DNA of 56,593 nt from Verrucomicrobiaceae bacterium (GTDB taxonomy: Bacteria > Verrucomicrobiota > Verrucomicrobiia > Verrucomicrobiales > Verrucomicrobiaceae). Under the pieces are notes generated by a model that saw only the letters and a program-made list of their open reading frames with translations, made no database searches and had not been told where the DNA came from. Positions 15,379 to 23,549 of this stretch are shown here, one piece after another. The translations under genes were made by a program, and so were the position numbers. Every line of letters starts with the position of its first letter. Within the stretch, counting starts at the first letter, position 1. The DNA lies in assembly GCA_027489965.1 (NCBI GenBank), contig JAIXZA010000025.1:1-56593 (forward strand). The letters run 5' to 3'.

Positions 15379-17004
15379 TTTGCCCTTTGCCCGCTTTGGT
15401 TTATTCACGTCAGCGGGCAGAGGCCCTGCCATGGGTGCGGTTTCAAAAAAGGCACCACCATTGACCACGCGCGGATCTTGGGTCTTCGTCAGCTCTGCCA
15501 TCAGGCGCTCCCGCATTTGATCGCGGATCGTGGCGTAATCGGGATCTTTGGCCACATTGTTGATTTCAAAGGGGTCTTTGCCGATGGCATAGAGCTCCTC
15601 TTCGGGTCGCAGAGCAAAGGCCCAATCAAAGTGCTGCTTCCATTGCGGGTTATTGCGCTCGCCGATCAGCCAGGCCTTGGTTGGACTGCTGTCCATGTCG
15701 GCAAAGCTAACGTGCGTGTTCTCGGTTAATGCAGTAACGCCAGCGTCCAAGTTTCCAGCGTCGCCCATCGGCATGCGATCAGGTTTGAAGTTTAGGATGT
15801 AAAGGTAATCTGCCGTACGCAGCGCTCGTTGAGGGTAGGGGAGGTAGCCTTCACGCGCTGACTCGACATGCCGCTCACGTCCCGTGATCACGTAGTTACG
15901 TTCAGGATCAATTTGGCCGCCTTGGCTGCTTTTTAAAAGCGGCACAAGACTCCGCCCAGTCATGATCGCCGGCGGAGTCAGATGGGCCGTTTCAAGAAAG
16001 GTTGGAGCCAGATCCATGAGATTCACGAAGTCATCCACCACGCGCCCTGGCACCGTGCCGGCACCACGCAACGCCAGAGTCACATGCGTACCGAAGTCGT
16101 AGAGATTGCATTTCCCATGGGGAAAGCCAGGCGCGCCATGGTCACCACTGACGACGACGAGGGTGTTATCCAGCTCACCCATCGCTTCCAACTTCTTGAG
16201 ATGCACACCAATACAGGCATCAAAGGCCATGATCTCGCCAAAATAATCCGCCAGATCTTCCCGCACCTCAGGCACATCGGGTAGAAAGCTGGGCATCTTA
16301 CCTTTAAGATCCTCAGGGTCCATTCCCCAAAGGGCTTTGGCGCTGCCCTTGATCCATTTGCGATGCACATTTGTCGGCCCATACCAGTAGCAAAACGGCT
16401 GTCCTTCAGGCCGTGCCGCGATGAAAGAATCAAAGTTGCCAGCGACCTCGGCATAAATCTCTGCTTTTGCGGCCTCGATTTCTTTGCCTCCAGCAACCAG
16501 CTTGGTCACGGTTTCCGAGAATTGATTCACTCGGCTACCCGACTGCTGGTAAGCATGGGCTTGTTCTCCGTAGGGAGCATCAGCCGGTGAGCCAGGACTC
16601 CAGACTTTGAAGCTTTTGCCAATGTGATAACCTGCATCTTTCAAAAGCAGAGGATAAGCTGGGATCTTGGAGTCCCACACAGCACCTTGTAAGATGGCCG
16701 CACGTCCTGTGCGCCAGAAGTACTGCCCTGAAAGCAGCGAGCTGCGGCAGGGCGTACAAGAAGGAGCACAAACGTGTGCATTTTTAAACAGCACACCTTC
16801 TTTGGCGATCCGGTCGATGTTCGGCGTCTTGATCAGATCATTGACCGTGCCTTTGCCGTCGAGTTGCTGATAAAGACTGGCGTAGCGCCCCATGTCATCC
16901 GCAAAGAAAAACACAATATTGGGCCGCTTCGTTTCCGCAGAAAAGGCGTCAAAGGTTATTCCTGATAGAAGGAGACTTAAGGAAAAAAGAAAGCTGAGTC
17001 GCAT
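15370..17004 (-). CDS. Secreted type I sulfatase (arylsulfatase family)
   Basis: A 544-residue sulfatase with a signal peptide ([22 protein letters not shown]). It carries the N-terminal metal-binding motif [13 protein letters not shown] and the signature [13 protein letters not shown], in which Cys83 fits CxPxR and would be oxidised to formylglycine by a sulfatase-modifying enzyme encoded elsewhere. [13 protein letters not shown] and [13 protein letters not shown] supply further active-site residues. It hydrolyses sulfate esters outside the cytoplasm, most likely on sulfated polysaccharides; the exact substrate cannot be read from sequence. Sulfatases of this class are abundant in Verrucomicrobia and Planctomycetes. 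The Lys-rich tail (PKRAKGKKK) is unusual but not rare. Confidence 0.92.
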   Translation of the reverse strand: MRLSFLFSLSLLLSGITFDAFSAETKRPNIVFFFADDMGRYASLYQQLDGKGTVNDLIKTPNIDRIAKEGVLFKNAHVCAPSCTPCRSSLLSGQYFWRTGRAAILQGAVWDSKIPAYPLLLKDAGYHIGKSFKVWSPGSPADAPYGEQAHAYQQSGSRVNQFSETVTKLVAGGKEIEAAKAEIYAEVAGNFDSFIAARPEGQPFCYWYGPTNVHRKWIKGSAKALWGMDPEDLKGKMPSFLPDVPEVREDLADYFGEIMAFDACIGVHLKKLEAMGELDNTLVVVSGDHGAPGFPHGKCNLYDFGTHVTLALRGAGTVPGRVVDDFVNLMDLAPTFLETAHLTPPAIMTGRSLVPLLKSSQGGQIDPERNYVITGRERHVESAREGYLPYPQRALRTADYLYILNFKPDRMPMGDAGNLDAGVTALTENTHVSFADMDSSPTKAWLIGERNNPQWKQHFDWAFALRPEEELYAIGKDPFEINNVAKDPDYATIRDQMRERLMAELTKTQDPRVVNGGAFFETAPMAGPLPADVNKPKRAKGKKK

Positions 17005-17074
17005 GGTTGATATTGTGAACGATTGCTTCGAACAGCGACTTGCAAGAAACAGAGTCTAACTCAGTATCACGCCA

Positions 17075-17860
17075 GTGATCGACGACTTTGAATTGCTTGA
17101 AATCATTGCTAAAAGCTCGCGCAGCATGGTTCATCGTGCTCGTGATCGCCGCAGCGGTGGGATCGTAGCTGTGAAGTTATTGCCAGAGTCCTGCATCGAG
17201 ACCGCCTGGAAAAGAGAGACCGCTGCGCTCACTCAGATCCAGCATGATCACGTCATCCAACTGCATGAAAGCGGGCTCTGCGAAGGTGGTGCTTATGTGG
17301 CTTTGGAATGGTTGTCAGGTGCCGATCTCAGTTCAGTCATAAGTCGGCATCCGCTGCCGATCAGTGAGTTTTCGCGGCTCGTGAAGCAGTCGCTCATCGC
17401 TCTTTCGGCCGTGCATCAGGCGGGCTATCTGCATCGGGACATCAAGCCTGAAAACCTCATGCAATCTACATCGGGTGACTGGAAGTTGATCGACTTTGGT
17501 GAAGCTCGACCGCTCTTAGAGGCCACTCAGCAGGCCATGATCGGCTCCATTTACTTCATGGCTCCCGAGCAGTTTGGGCAGGCACCTCTTACACCTCGCA
17601 CGGACCTTTACTCTCTTGGATGCACGTTTTATCGGGCTGTCGCGGGTCGTTACCTGCATGATGGAGACACCACACCGCAAGTCATCGCCAGCCACCTGCA
17701 TCCTAGCCCTATCCCCCTTCAGGACCAACCTCCCAGGCTCCCGACACAGCTCGCTCAGTGGCTACAGACGCTGGTTTCTCGTCAACCCTCCAGTCGTCCC
17801 ATCTCTGCTCAATGGGCCTTAGAGCAGTTTGATACAATAAACATCAACGCCCACAGTTGA
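17075..17860 (+). CDS. Minimal Hanks-type Ser/Thr protein kinase
   Basis: A 261-residue protein that is only a kinase domain, with no transmembrane or sensor region. Lys34 (VAVKLL) should bind ATP. The catalytic loop is HRDIKPENLM (Asp122, Lys124, Asn127), DFGEA holds Asp140 and APEQF the APE motif. The glycine-rich loop is degenerate: IIAKSSRSMVHRA has none of the usual Gly residues, so activity may be weak or ATP binding atypical. The start is GTG 17075, 70 bp from the divergent sulfatase gene. A PP2C-type phosphatase at 32592-33428 could be a counterpart, but is not linked to it. Confidence 0.85.
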   Translation: MIDDFELLEIIAKSSRSMVHRARDRRSGGIVAVKLLPESCIETAWKRETAALTQIQHDHVIQLHESGLCEGGAYVALEWLSGADLSSVISRHPLPISEFSRLVKQSLIALSAVHQAGYLHRDIKPENLMQSTSGDWKLIDFGEARPLLEATQQAMIGSIYFMAPEQFGQAPLTPRTDLYSLGCTFYRAVAGRYLHDGDTTPQVIASHLHPSPIPLQDQPPRLPTQLAQWLQTLVSRQPSSRPISAQWALEQFDTININAHS

Positions 17861-17906
17861 CACCACCTAACGCCGCACCTAGAATCACTTTCGCTGAAGA
17901 GCGAAT

Positions 17907-17981
17907 GGCGGGGTAGCAAAGTGGTAATGCACTGGTCTGCAAAACCGGTATGCGCGGGTTCAATTCCCGCCCCCGCCTCCA
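17907..17981 (+). tRNA. tRNA-Cys (anticodon GCA), CCA encoded
   Basis: The acceptor stem GGCGGGG (17907-17913) pairs with CCCCGCC (17971-17977). The D arm is GCAAAGTGGTAATGC, and the anticodon arm is CTGGT-CTGCAAA-ACCGG, giving anticodon GCA. The T arm is GCGGG-TTCAATT-CCCGC. Discriminator T is followed by a genomic CCA (17979-17981). Total length is 75 nt. Confidence 0.97.
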
Positions 17982-18121
17982 CTTTGACCGTCGTGGTTCC
18001 TAGAACTTTAGGTGAAAGATAAATACGAAGACATAGCATCTTTGACTTTTAACACTCAGGGCCAGATTGGTAAAACCAGTTGTCAGGCAGTCTGCTGCTG
18101 CTAACGCTGAAGAATCCAACT

Positions 18122-19312
18122 ATGATCATCGCCCCCAAAATTCGTGGATTCATTTGTACTACGGCTCACCCAGAAGGTTGCGCCAAACATGTTGCCCAGC
18201 AGATTGCTGTTGTGAAAGGTCGCGGCCTTGTGGCCAATGGCCCCAAAAAGGTGTTAGTGATCGGTTCCTCCACAGGTTACGGATTGTCTTCACGCATCGC
18301 AGCAGCTTTCGGGAGCCATGCCGCTACCTTGGGGGTTTTCTTTGAGCGTCCAGGTGAAGCTGATCGCTGCGCTACCGCTGGCTGGTACAATACAGCTGCT
18401 TTCGAAAATGAAGCCAAAGCCGCAGGGCTGTATGCACGCTCCATTAATGGCGATGCCTATTCCTCTGCCATCAAAGCGGAAACCATTGCTGCCATCAAAG
18501 CGGATCTTGGTCAGGTGGATTGCGTTATTTACAGCCTCGCTTCCCCTCGCCGCACGCATCCGATCACGGGTGAAGTTTACAAGTCAGTGCTGAAGCCGAT
18601 CGGTGAAGTTTACACCAATAAAAATCTCAATACTGGGACCGGTGTCGTCAACGAAGTGTCCATCGAGCCCGCTGAAGGGGATGACATTGCTCAAACAGTG
18701 GCCGTCATGGGTGGCGAAGACTGGGAAATGTGGATTGACGAGCTACAAGCCGCTGGTGTCTTGGCGGAGGGCGTTCAGACGGTGTCGTATTCCTACATTG
18801 GGCCTGAAGTAACTTGGCCAATCTACAAAAACGGCACGATTGGCCGTGCCAAAGAGGACCTGGAGCGCGTGCAAAAGGTCTTGGATGCCAAGCTGGCAGG
18901 AATCAAAGGCAAGGCCTGGGTTTCTGTGAACAAGGCGCTCGTCACGCAGGCTAGCTCAGCGATTCCTGTCGTGCCTTTATACATCTCCCTGCTATATAAA
19001 GTCATGAAGGCCGATGGCTCCCACGAAGATTGCATCGAGCAGATGGACCGCCTTTTCCGCGACCGCCTTTACAGCGGAAATCCTCAGCCAGATGAAGTCG
19101 GCCGCATTCGTGTCGATGACTGGGAAATGACCCCAGCCGTTCAGGCTCTCGTCGGCCAGCGCTGGATCGAAGTGAATACCGAGAACTTTACTCAACTCGG
19201 CGATTTCGAAGGTTATCAATCCAGTTTCCTTCGCCTCTTTGGTTTTTGCCTTGAAGGCGTCGATTACGCTGCTGAGACCAATCCTGATGTGAAGATTCCT
19301 TCGATTCTTTAA
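18122..19312 (+). CDS. fabV: FabV-type enoyl-ACP/trans-2-enoyl-CoA reductase
   Basis: A 396-residue NADH-dependent enoyl reductase that catalyses the last step of fatty-acid elongation. It begins MIIAPKIRGFICTTAHPEGC, nearly the family consensus, which fixes the start at ATG 18122. VLVIGSSTGYGLSSRIAAAFG is the Rossmann nucleotide-binding motif. The catalytic Tyr235 and Lys244 form the FabV-type Y-x8-K pair (IYKNGTIGRAK), at the positions known in characterised FabV. FabV enzymes are often triclosan-resistant alternatives to FabI. The length matches the family (about 400). It is monocistronic, with a hairpin after its stop. Confidence 0.95.
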   Translation: MIIAPKIRGFICTTAHPEGCAKHVAQQIAVVKGRGLVANGPKKVLVIGSSTGYGLSSRIAAAFGSHAATLGVFFERPGEADRCATAGWYNTAAFENEAKAAGLYARSINGDAYSSAIKAETIAAIKADLGQVDCVIYSLASPRRTHPITGEVYKSVLKPIGEVYTNKNLNTGTGVVNEVSIEPAEGDDIAQTVAVMGGEDWEMWIDELQAAGVLAEGVQTVSYSYIGPEVTWPIYKNGTIGRAKEDLERVQKVLDAKLAGIKGKAWVSVNKALVTQASSAIPVVPLYISLLYKVMKADGSHEDCIEQMDRLFRDRLYSGNPQPDEVGRIRVDDWEMTPAVQALVGQRWIEVNTENFTQLGDFEGYQSSFLRLFGFCLEGVDYAAETNPDVKIPSIL

Positions 19313-19330
19313 TCGCAGGGTATTAATTTC

Positions 19331-19372
19331 AAGAGCGTGAATAGAGTGTTGTTTCACTTTGTTCACGCTCTT
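19331..19372. terminator. Hairpin between convergent fabV and DUF423 genes
   Basis: AAGAGCGTGAA (19331-19341) pairs perfectly with TTCACGCTCTT (19362-19372) over a 20-base loop. It begins 18 bp after fabV and ends 16 bp before the end of the converging gene. T-rich sequence follows on the plus strand (TTTGCTTG). Confidence 0.6.
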
Positions 19373-19388
19373 TGCTTGAAGGCATAGC

Positions 19389-19769
19389 TCATTCACGCTG
19401 CCATTTCACAAAGGCTAATTGCAACCAACCTGCCATGAGAAAGAGGCCTCCGAGCGGCGTGACTGGGCCTAGCCATTTCCAACCAAAGTAGGCAAGTAGA
19501 TAGATCGAGCCACTGAAGAGTAACAGGCCAGTGAACAGGCTGAGCCAAGCCAGGGTGAGCTTTTTCCCGCCTGATCGGCTAAACATGGCCAAGCCATACA
19601 GAAGCATGGCGTGGGGCAGGTGATAGCGCACGCCTACTTCCCAGGACTCCAGTTTGCCGTTGGTGACAAGCGCATCATGCACCGCACCATGAGCGCCTAA
19701 GGCACCAAGAATGACCGCCAAAAGACCTGTGACCGCAGCGATGATGATGAATTTGGAATGGGGATTCAT
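19389..19769 (-). CDS. DUF423 family inner-membrane protein
   Basis: A 126-residue protein with four hydrophobic helices and the family hallmark near the N-terminus: FIIIAAVTGLLAVILGALGAHGAV. It also has WEVGVRYHLPHAMLLYGLA and the C-terminal GPVTPLGGLFLMAGW, all typical of DUF423 (YgdD/YwdK type). Length matches the family. The function is unknown; it is widely conserved in bacteria. It converges on fabV and is transcribed away from the L,D-transpeptidase gene. Confidence 0.9.
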   Translation of the reverse strand: MNPHSKFIIIAAVTGLLAVILGALGAHGAVHDALVTNGKLESWEVGVRYHLPHAMLLYGLAMFSRSGGKKLTLAWLSLFTGLLLFSGSIYLLAYFGWKWLGPVTPLGGLFLMAGWLQLAFVKWQRE

Positions 19770-19951
19770 GATAGGAGTATGGGACCGTGGGTGGTTGTTT
19801 TGTCAATCCTGGCACTAATTCGTTTTTCAAGACGCCAGTAGCTGTGATGAAGATGACAAAGTTGGCCGATTTTCCGCTTATTTTCAGAGCTAAACTTGAT
19901 TGCTCCGACGAGTCGTCCTATCTGCACTTGGTTTCTCTGCTAAAGTCTCCC

Positions 19952-21025
19952 ATGAAACGTTTGGTTTATCTTACCCTCTTTTTGCTGGTCGCGATCTCCG
20001 CTTTGGCTGCGATCCCAGATCCGTTGCCGCCTGCCCCAGAGCCGATTGAGGACATCTTGAAGCTGCAAATCTTCCTGGATACACAGCTCTTTGGTCCAGG
20101 AAAGGTGGATGGTCGTCCAGGTGAATTCACGACCAAAGCGCTGAAGCGTTTTCAACGTGCGAAAGGGCTGCCCGAAACGGAGATAGGTGTTCACACACTG
20201 GATCTATCCATTGTGGTTCAAACATATGCGAGCTACACGATCAGGCAGGAGGACCTTGCCTTTGTGGGAGAACTGCCCAGCCAACCTTCGGCACAGAGCA
20301 AAAAGAAGTACCTGCCCTATGACTCATTATTGGAGTTTTTAACGGAACGTTTTCACTGCTCGCCGGAGTTTCTCAGTCACATCAATCTTCCTCTGAAAAT
20401 GAGTGGGCTCAAGGTCGGTGATGTCGTGAAGGTGCCTAGTGTGCAGCCTTTTCTCATCGAAGATCTGGCGCCGGCAATCGTGCCTGAAGTGCCAGAGTTT
20501 TTGACGCGTGTGATCAAGATCGATACCCGTGAAAAATTACTCGGTTTGTGGGACGGTGAAACGTTGCTTGCCAGTCTGCCGATTACGCCTGGAAGCGGTC
20601 ATTTGGCCACGCCTCCTGGGACTTGGAAGATCCTGGGAATCGCCCAGATGCCGACCTTTCGCTGGGATAAAAGTGTGCTTGAATACGGAGTGCGCAGCAG
20701 CAGCTTTTATGAATTGCCTATCGGCCCCAATAACCCTGTGGGTGTCATGTGGATCGGGCTGAGTCGTCCGGGCATTGGCATTCACGGCACCAATCAACCG
20801 CAGACCATTGGGCGCAGTGCCAGCCACGGCTGCATGAGGACGGCTAACTGGGACGTGATCCGACTTTCCAAGATGATCAGCAAAGGTATGACCGTTATCA
20901 TTGAGGGGCCTGCCCCTGAGCCTCGTCCGGTGGTTAAGGCAAGTCCTCCCAAAATGACGGTGCGTCCCGCTGTTCCGGTAGCTCCCGAGCCGAAGAGGAA
21001 ACTTCGGTGGTTCTGGCAGAAATGA
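19952..21025 (+). CDS. Secreted L,D-transpeptidase (YkuD) with peptidoglycan-binding domain
   Basis: A 357-residue protein. The signal peptide MKRLVYLTLFLLVAISALAA makes ATG 19952 the likely start, although the frame is open to 19787. A PG_binding_1-like domain spans about residues 30-90 (LKLQIFLDTQLFGPGKVDG, TKALKRFQRAKGLP). A LysM-like segment spans about 130-170 (LLEFLTERFHCSPEFLSHIN, LKVGDVVKVPS). The YkuD catalytic domain covers about 190-325 with His278 (IHGTNQP) and SASHGCMR (His292, Cys294). It forms 3-3 peptidoglycan cross-links or attaches proteins to the wall. A Lys/Arg-rich tail follows. A broken small lipoprotein gene overlaps its stop by 4 bp. Confidence 0.92.
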   Translation: MKRLVYLTLFLLVAISALAAIPDPLPPAPEPIEDILKLQIFLDTQLFGPGKVDGRPGEFTTKALKRFQRAKGLPETEIGVHTLDLSIVVQTYASYTIRQEDLAFVGELPSQPSAQSKKKYLPYDSLLEFLTERFHCSPEFLSHINLPLKMSGLKVGDVVKVPSVQPFLIEDLAPAIVPEVPEFLTRVIKIDTREKLLGLWDGETLLASLPITPGSGHLATPPGTWKILGIAQMPTFRWDKSVLEYGVRSSSFYELPIGPNNPVGVMWIGLSRPGIGIHGTNQPQTIGRSASHGCMRTANWDVIRLSKMISKGMTVIIEGPAPEPRPVVKASPPKMTVRPAVPVAPEPKRKLRWFWQK

Positions 21026-21231
21026 AGCTGCTTATCTCCATGAGATTCCTTTTCAGTCTTTAGGCACTGACCTTTTGCTGCCTTTTTTCTAGCTGTGCTG
21101 ACGTTCAGGAGAAGCTGAACTCTGGCTGGCGCGTGGTCGATCCAGCTGGGCATCACCGCTATCATCGAGATCGCTACTACAAGCACGAGCGTAAGGTCGG
21201 CATCTCTATTCCAGGGGAAGCCGGACGATGA
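21022..21231 (+). pseudogene. Small lipoprotein gene interrupted by in-frame TAG
   Basis: The ATG at 21022 overlaps the L,D-transpeptidase stop (ATGA). The frame reads MKLLISMRFLFSL, then TAG (21061-21063), then ALTFCCLFSSC (a lipobox-like end of a signal peptide), and continues without stops to TGA 21229-21231. The mature part, CADVQEKLNSGWRV, is followed by a His/Tyr/Arg-rich stretch (GHHRYHRDRYYKHERK). Removing the TAG would give an intact 68-residue lipoprotein coupled to the transpeptidase. The options are a recent nonsense mutation, a base-call error, or readthrough. A CTG at 21067 would leave too short a signal peptide to work. Confidence 0.6.
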
Positions 21232-21244
21232 AGGTGGTTGAAAC

Positions 21245-21274
21245 CAAAAGAGGCAGGCCTTTCGACCTGCCTCT
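21245..21274 (-). terminator. Rho-independent terminator of xylA
   Basis: On the minus strand, AGAGGCAGG (from 21274) pairs perfectly with CCTGCCTCT over an 8-base loop and is followed by TTTT (21248-21245). It lies 31 bp beyond the xylA stop codon. Confidence 0.78.
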
Positions 21275-21305
21275 GATGGAGTTGAAGGGTTGATCCCGCC
21301 CCGAC

Positions 21306-22616
21306 TTAGATGAAGTCGTTGATTAGGTTTTCCAGCATTTCCTGACGGCCAGAGCCGATGAGTGGCTCGCCATTTTCCAGTGTATAGGCTTCCAACTCCT
21401 CAAAGCTGGTCGTGCCAGATTCGATCTTGGCGCCGATGCCACTGTCAAAGGTGCTGTAGCGGGCTTTCTTGAAGGCGTCGAGACGACCGTCCTCAATGAT
21501 AGCTGCTGCGATCTTAAGGCCACGTGCAAAGGCATCCATACCACCAATGTGGGCGTGGAAGAGATCGACCGGTTCAAAGGACTCGCGGCGCACTTTGGCG
21601 TCGAAGTTCAGGCCACCTGTCGTCAGGCCACCGCTTTTTAGAATGACCAGCATCATCTGCGTGGTGAGGTAGATGTCGGTTGGGAACTGATCTGTATCCC
21701 AGCCAATGAGTTCGTCACCGGTGTTGGCATCGACAGAGCCAAGGGCATTGGCGGCCACAGCTACTTCCATTTCATGCCACATGCTATGACCTGCGAGGGT
21801 GGCGTGGTTGGTTTCAAGATTGAGTTTGAAGTGCTCCATCAGGCCGTGTTCACGGAGGAAGTTTAAGCAGGCTGCGGCATCACTGTCATACTGATGCGTG
21901 GAAGGCTCACGCGGCTTTGGCTCAATGTAGAAGGGGCCTTTGAAGCCGATCTTCTTTTTATAGTCCACAGCCATGTGGAGGAAGGCAGCCAAGTGATCGA
22001 CCTCGCGCTTCATGTTGGTGTTCCAAAGAGAAGCGTAACCTTCACGGCCACCCCAGAAGGTGTAGCCTTCACCGCCCAGGCGATGGGTGACATCCATGGC
22101 CTTTTTCACCTGGGCTGCAGCGTAGGCAAAGACATTGGCATTCGGACTGGTCGATGCGCCTTGGTTGTAGCGTGGATGCACGAAGAGGCAGGCCGTGCCC
22201 CAAAGCAACTTCTTGCCAGTCTGGTTCTGAGCTTTTTCTAACTCGTCAGCGACGGCATCAAACATTTTATTGCTGTCAGCCAGTGTCTTGCCTTCAGGGG
22301 CGACGTCACGGTCATGGAAGCAGTAGTAGTCCACACCCAACTTATCCATGAATTCAAAGCAGGCCCAGACGCGGCGTTGAGCATTGGCTACAGAATCGGT
22401 GCCATCATCCCAAGGGCGGACGGCCGTGCCGACACCAAATGGATCCGCGAGGCTGTTACGCATGGCATGCCAGTAAGCTACGCCAAAACGGAGATGGTCA
22501 CGCATCTTCTTACCTGCCACGATTTCATCAGCATTGTAGTGCTTGAAAGACAGAGGGTTTTTGGATTTAGGACCCTCAAATTGGATCTTCTGAATGTCTG
22601 GGAAGGCTTCGTTCAT
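21306..22616 (-). CDS. xylA: Xylose isomerase
   Basis: A 436-residue class II xylose isomerase that converts D-xylose to D-xylulose (and glucose to fructose) with two divalent metals. Start ATG 22616 gives [20 protein letters not shown], the usual N-terminus; an upstream in-frame ATG would add 16 atypical residues. Active-site strings are [12 protein letters not shown] (catalytic His/Asp), [42 protein letters not shown] and [19 protein letters not shown], which hold the metal ligands. No xylulokinase or xylose transporter is adjacent. Its upstream region (22617-22902) is long and contains a strong hairpin. Confidence 0.96.
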   Translation of the reverse strand: MNEAFPDIQKIQFEGPKSKNPLSFKHYNADEIVAGKKMRDHLRFGVAYWHAMRNSLADPFGVGTAVRPWDDGTDSVANAQRRVWACFEFMDKLGVDYYCFHDRDVAPEGKTLADSNKMFDAVADELEKAQNQTGKKLLWGTACLFVHPRYNQGASTSPNANVFAYAAAQVKKAMDVTHRLGGEGYTFWGGREGYASLWNTNMKREVDHLAAFLHMAVDYKKKIGFKGPFYIEPKPREPSTHQYDSDAAACLNFLREHGLMEHFKLNLETNHATLAGHSMWHEMEVAVAANALGSVDANTGDELIGWDTDQFPTDIYLTTQMMLVILKSGGLTTGGLNFDAKVRRESFEPVDLFHAHIGGMDAFARGLKIAAAIIEDGRLDAFKKARYSTFDSGIGAKIESGTTSFEELEAYTLENGEPLIGSGRQEMLENLINDFI

Positions 22617-22745
22617 AGTTAATGGTAGGGCGGTCATTGGAGCCGTTTGGTTGCGATTCGTCAAGCCTCTTCATTTCTGCGAATCATTCCAAATGGATGA
22701 CTGATTTCAGCAAATTCAGAAAGTGTTGATTCTTAAACACACAGC

Positions 22746-22780
22746 GGCCCGGTAGAACCCAACCAAAATTCTACCGGGCC
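22746..22780. promoter_or_regulatory. 12-bp stem-loop in the gene-free stretch upstream of xylA (22617-22902)
   Basis: GGCCCGGTAGAA (22746-22757) pairs perfectly with TTCTACCGGGCC (22769-22780) over an 11-base A/C-rich loop. It lies 122 bp after thrH and 130 bp before xylA on the minus strand. No T-tract follows directly, so it could end thrH transcription, act in the xylA leader, or be an operator. The rest of this 286-bp stretch has a short GAAGC/GCTTC hairpin and a run of nine T, but no gene. Confidence 0.45.
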
Positions 22781-22902
22781 TAAGGTGACCGGACTGTCCC
22801 CAACCATGAAGTGACAGCTCAGCTCGTTGTTGTGAAGCTCGCGCTTCAATAATGGTTTAAGCAGGTTGCAGGCCAACTTCGGCCAACTTTAAGCATTTTT
22901 TT

Positions 22903-23508
22903 TTACAGTTCGGCTTTCATGGCCACGAGTAAATCCTCGTAACGATCAAAGGCTTGGAAATGAGGAAATTGGGCGCGGATGCTTGATGGAGCATGAAAGA
23001 AGAAGCCTTTATCGGCCTCGCCCAACATGGTGGTGTCATTGAAGGAATCTCCGGCTGCGATGACTTTATAGTTGAGCGATTTGAAGGCTGAGACCGCTTT
23101 TTGCTTTTGGTTGGGCTGCCGCAGTTTGTAATTCACGATGCGGCCGGAGCTGTCGCATTCGAGGTGATGGCAAAAAATCGTTGGCCAGCCGAGTTGGCGC
23201 ATGAGTGGCTGGGCGAATTCGCCAAAGGTATCGCTCAGAATGATGACCTGAGTCAGTGAGCGGAGTTCATCGAGAAAAGCCTTGGCTCCTTCCATCGGAG
23301 AGAGTGTGGCGATGACCTCCTGGATGTCTGGCAGCTTTAAGCCATGCTGATCTAGGATGGCTAGCCGACCTTGCATGAGCACATCGTAGTCCGGTTCTTC
23401 ACGGGTCGTGCGGCGCAGTTCTGGGATGCCGGTTTTTTCAGCAAAGGCAATCCAGATTTCTGGAACAAGGACGCCTTCGAGGTCGAGTGTGATGATGGAT
23501 TGCTGCAT
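22903..23508 (-). CDS. thrH: ThrH-type phosphoserine phosphatase/homoserine phosphotransferase
   Basis: A 201-residue HAD-superfamily enzyme very close to Pseudomonas ThrH. LDLEGVLVPEIWIAFAEKTG holds the nucleophile Asp9. PDYDVLMQGRLAILDQHGLKL, VIILSDTFGEFAQPLMRQLG and KVIAAGDSFNDTTMLGEAD follow. ThrH dephosphorylates phosphoserine and can transfer the phosphate to homoserine, linking serine and threonine synthesis. ATG 23508 is chosen because the family starts just before the nucleophile; the frame is open for a further 71 codons. It follows an amino-acid permease gene by 41 bp and is co-directional with it. Confidence 0.93.
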   Translation of the reverse strand: MQQSIITLDLEGVLVPEIWIAFAEKTGIPELRRTTREEPDYDVLMQGRLAILDQHGLKLPDIQEVIATLSPMEGAKAFLDELRSLTQVIILSDTFGEFAQPLMRQLGWPTIFCHHLECDSSGRIVNYKLRQPNQKQKAVSAFKSLNYKVIAAGDSFNDTTMLGEADKGFFFHAPSSIRAQFPHFQAFDRYEDLLVAMKAEL

Positions 23509-23549
23509 GGCTGGCACTCTCGTAGCAAAGAGCAGCTCAGATGCAACCA

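Noticed and set aside
17809..18039. Minus-strand ORF of 76 residues containing GAGIEPAHTGFADQC
   Set aside because: This is the familiar false protein made by translating the complement of tRNA-Cys; the tRNA at 17907-17981 explains it.
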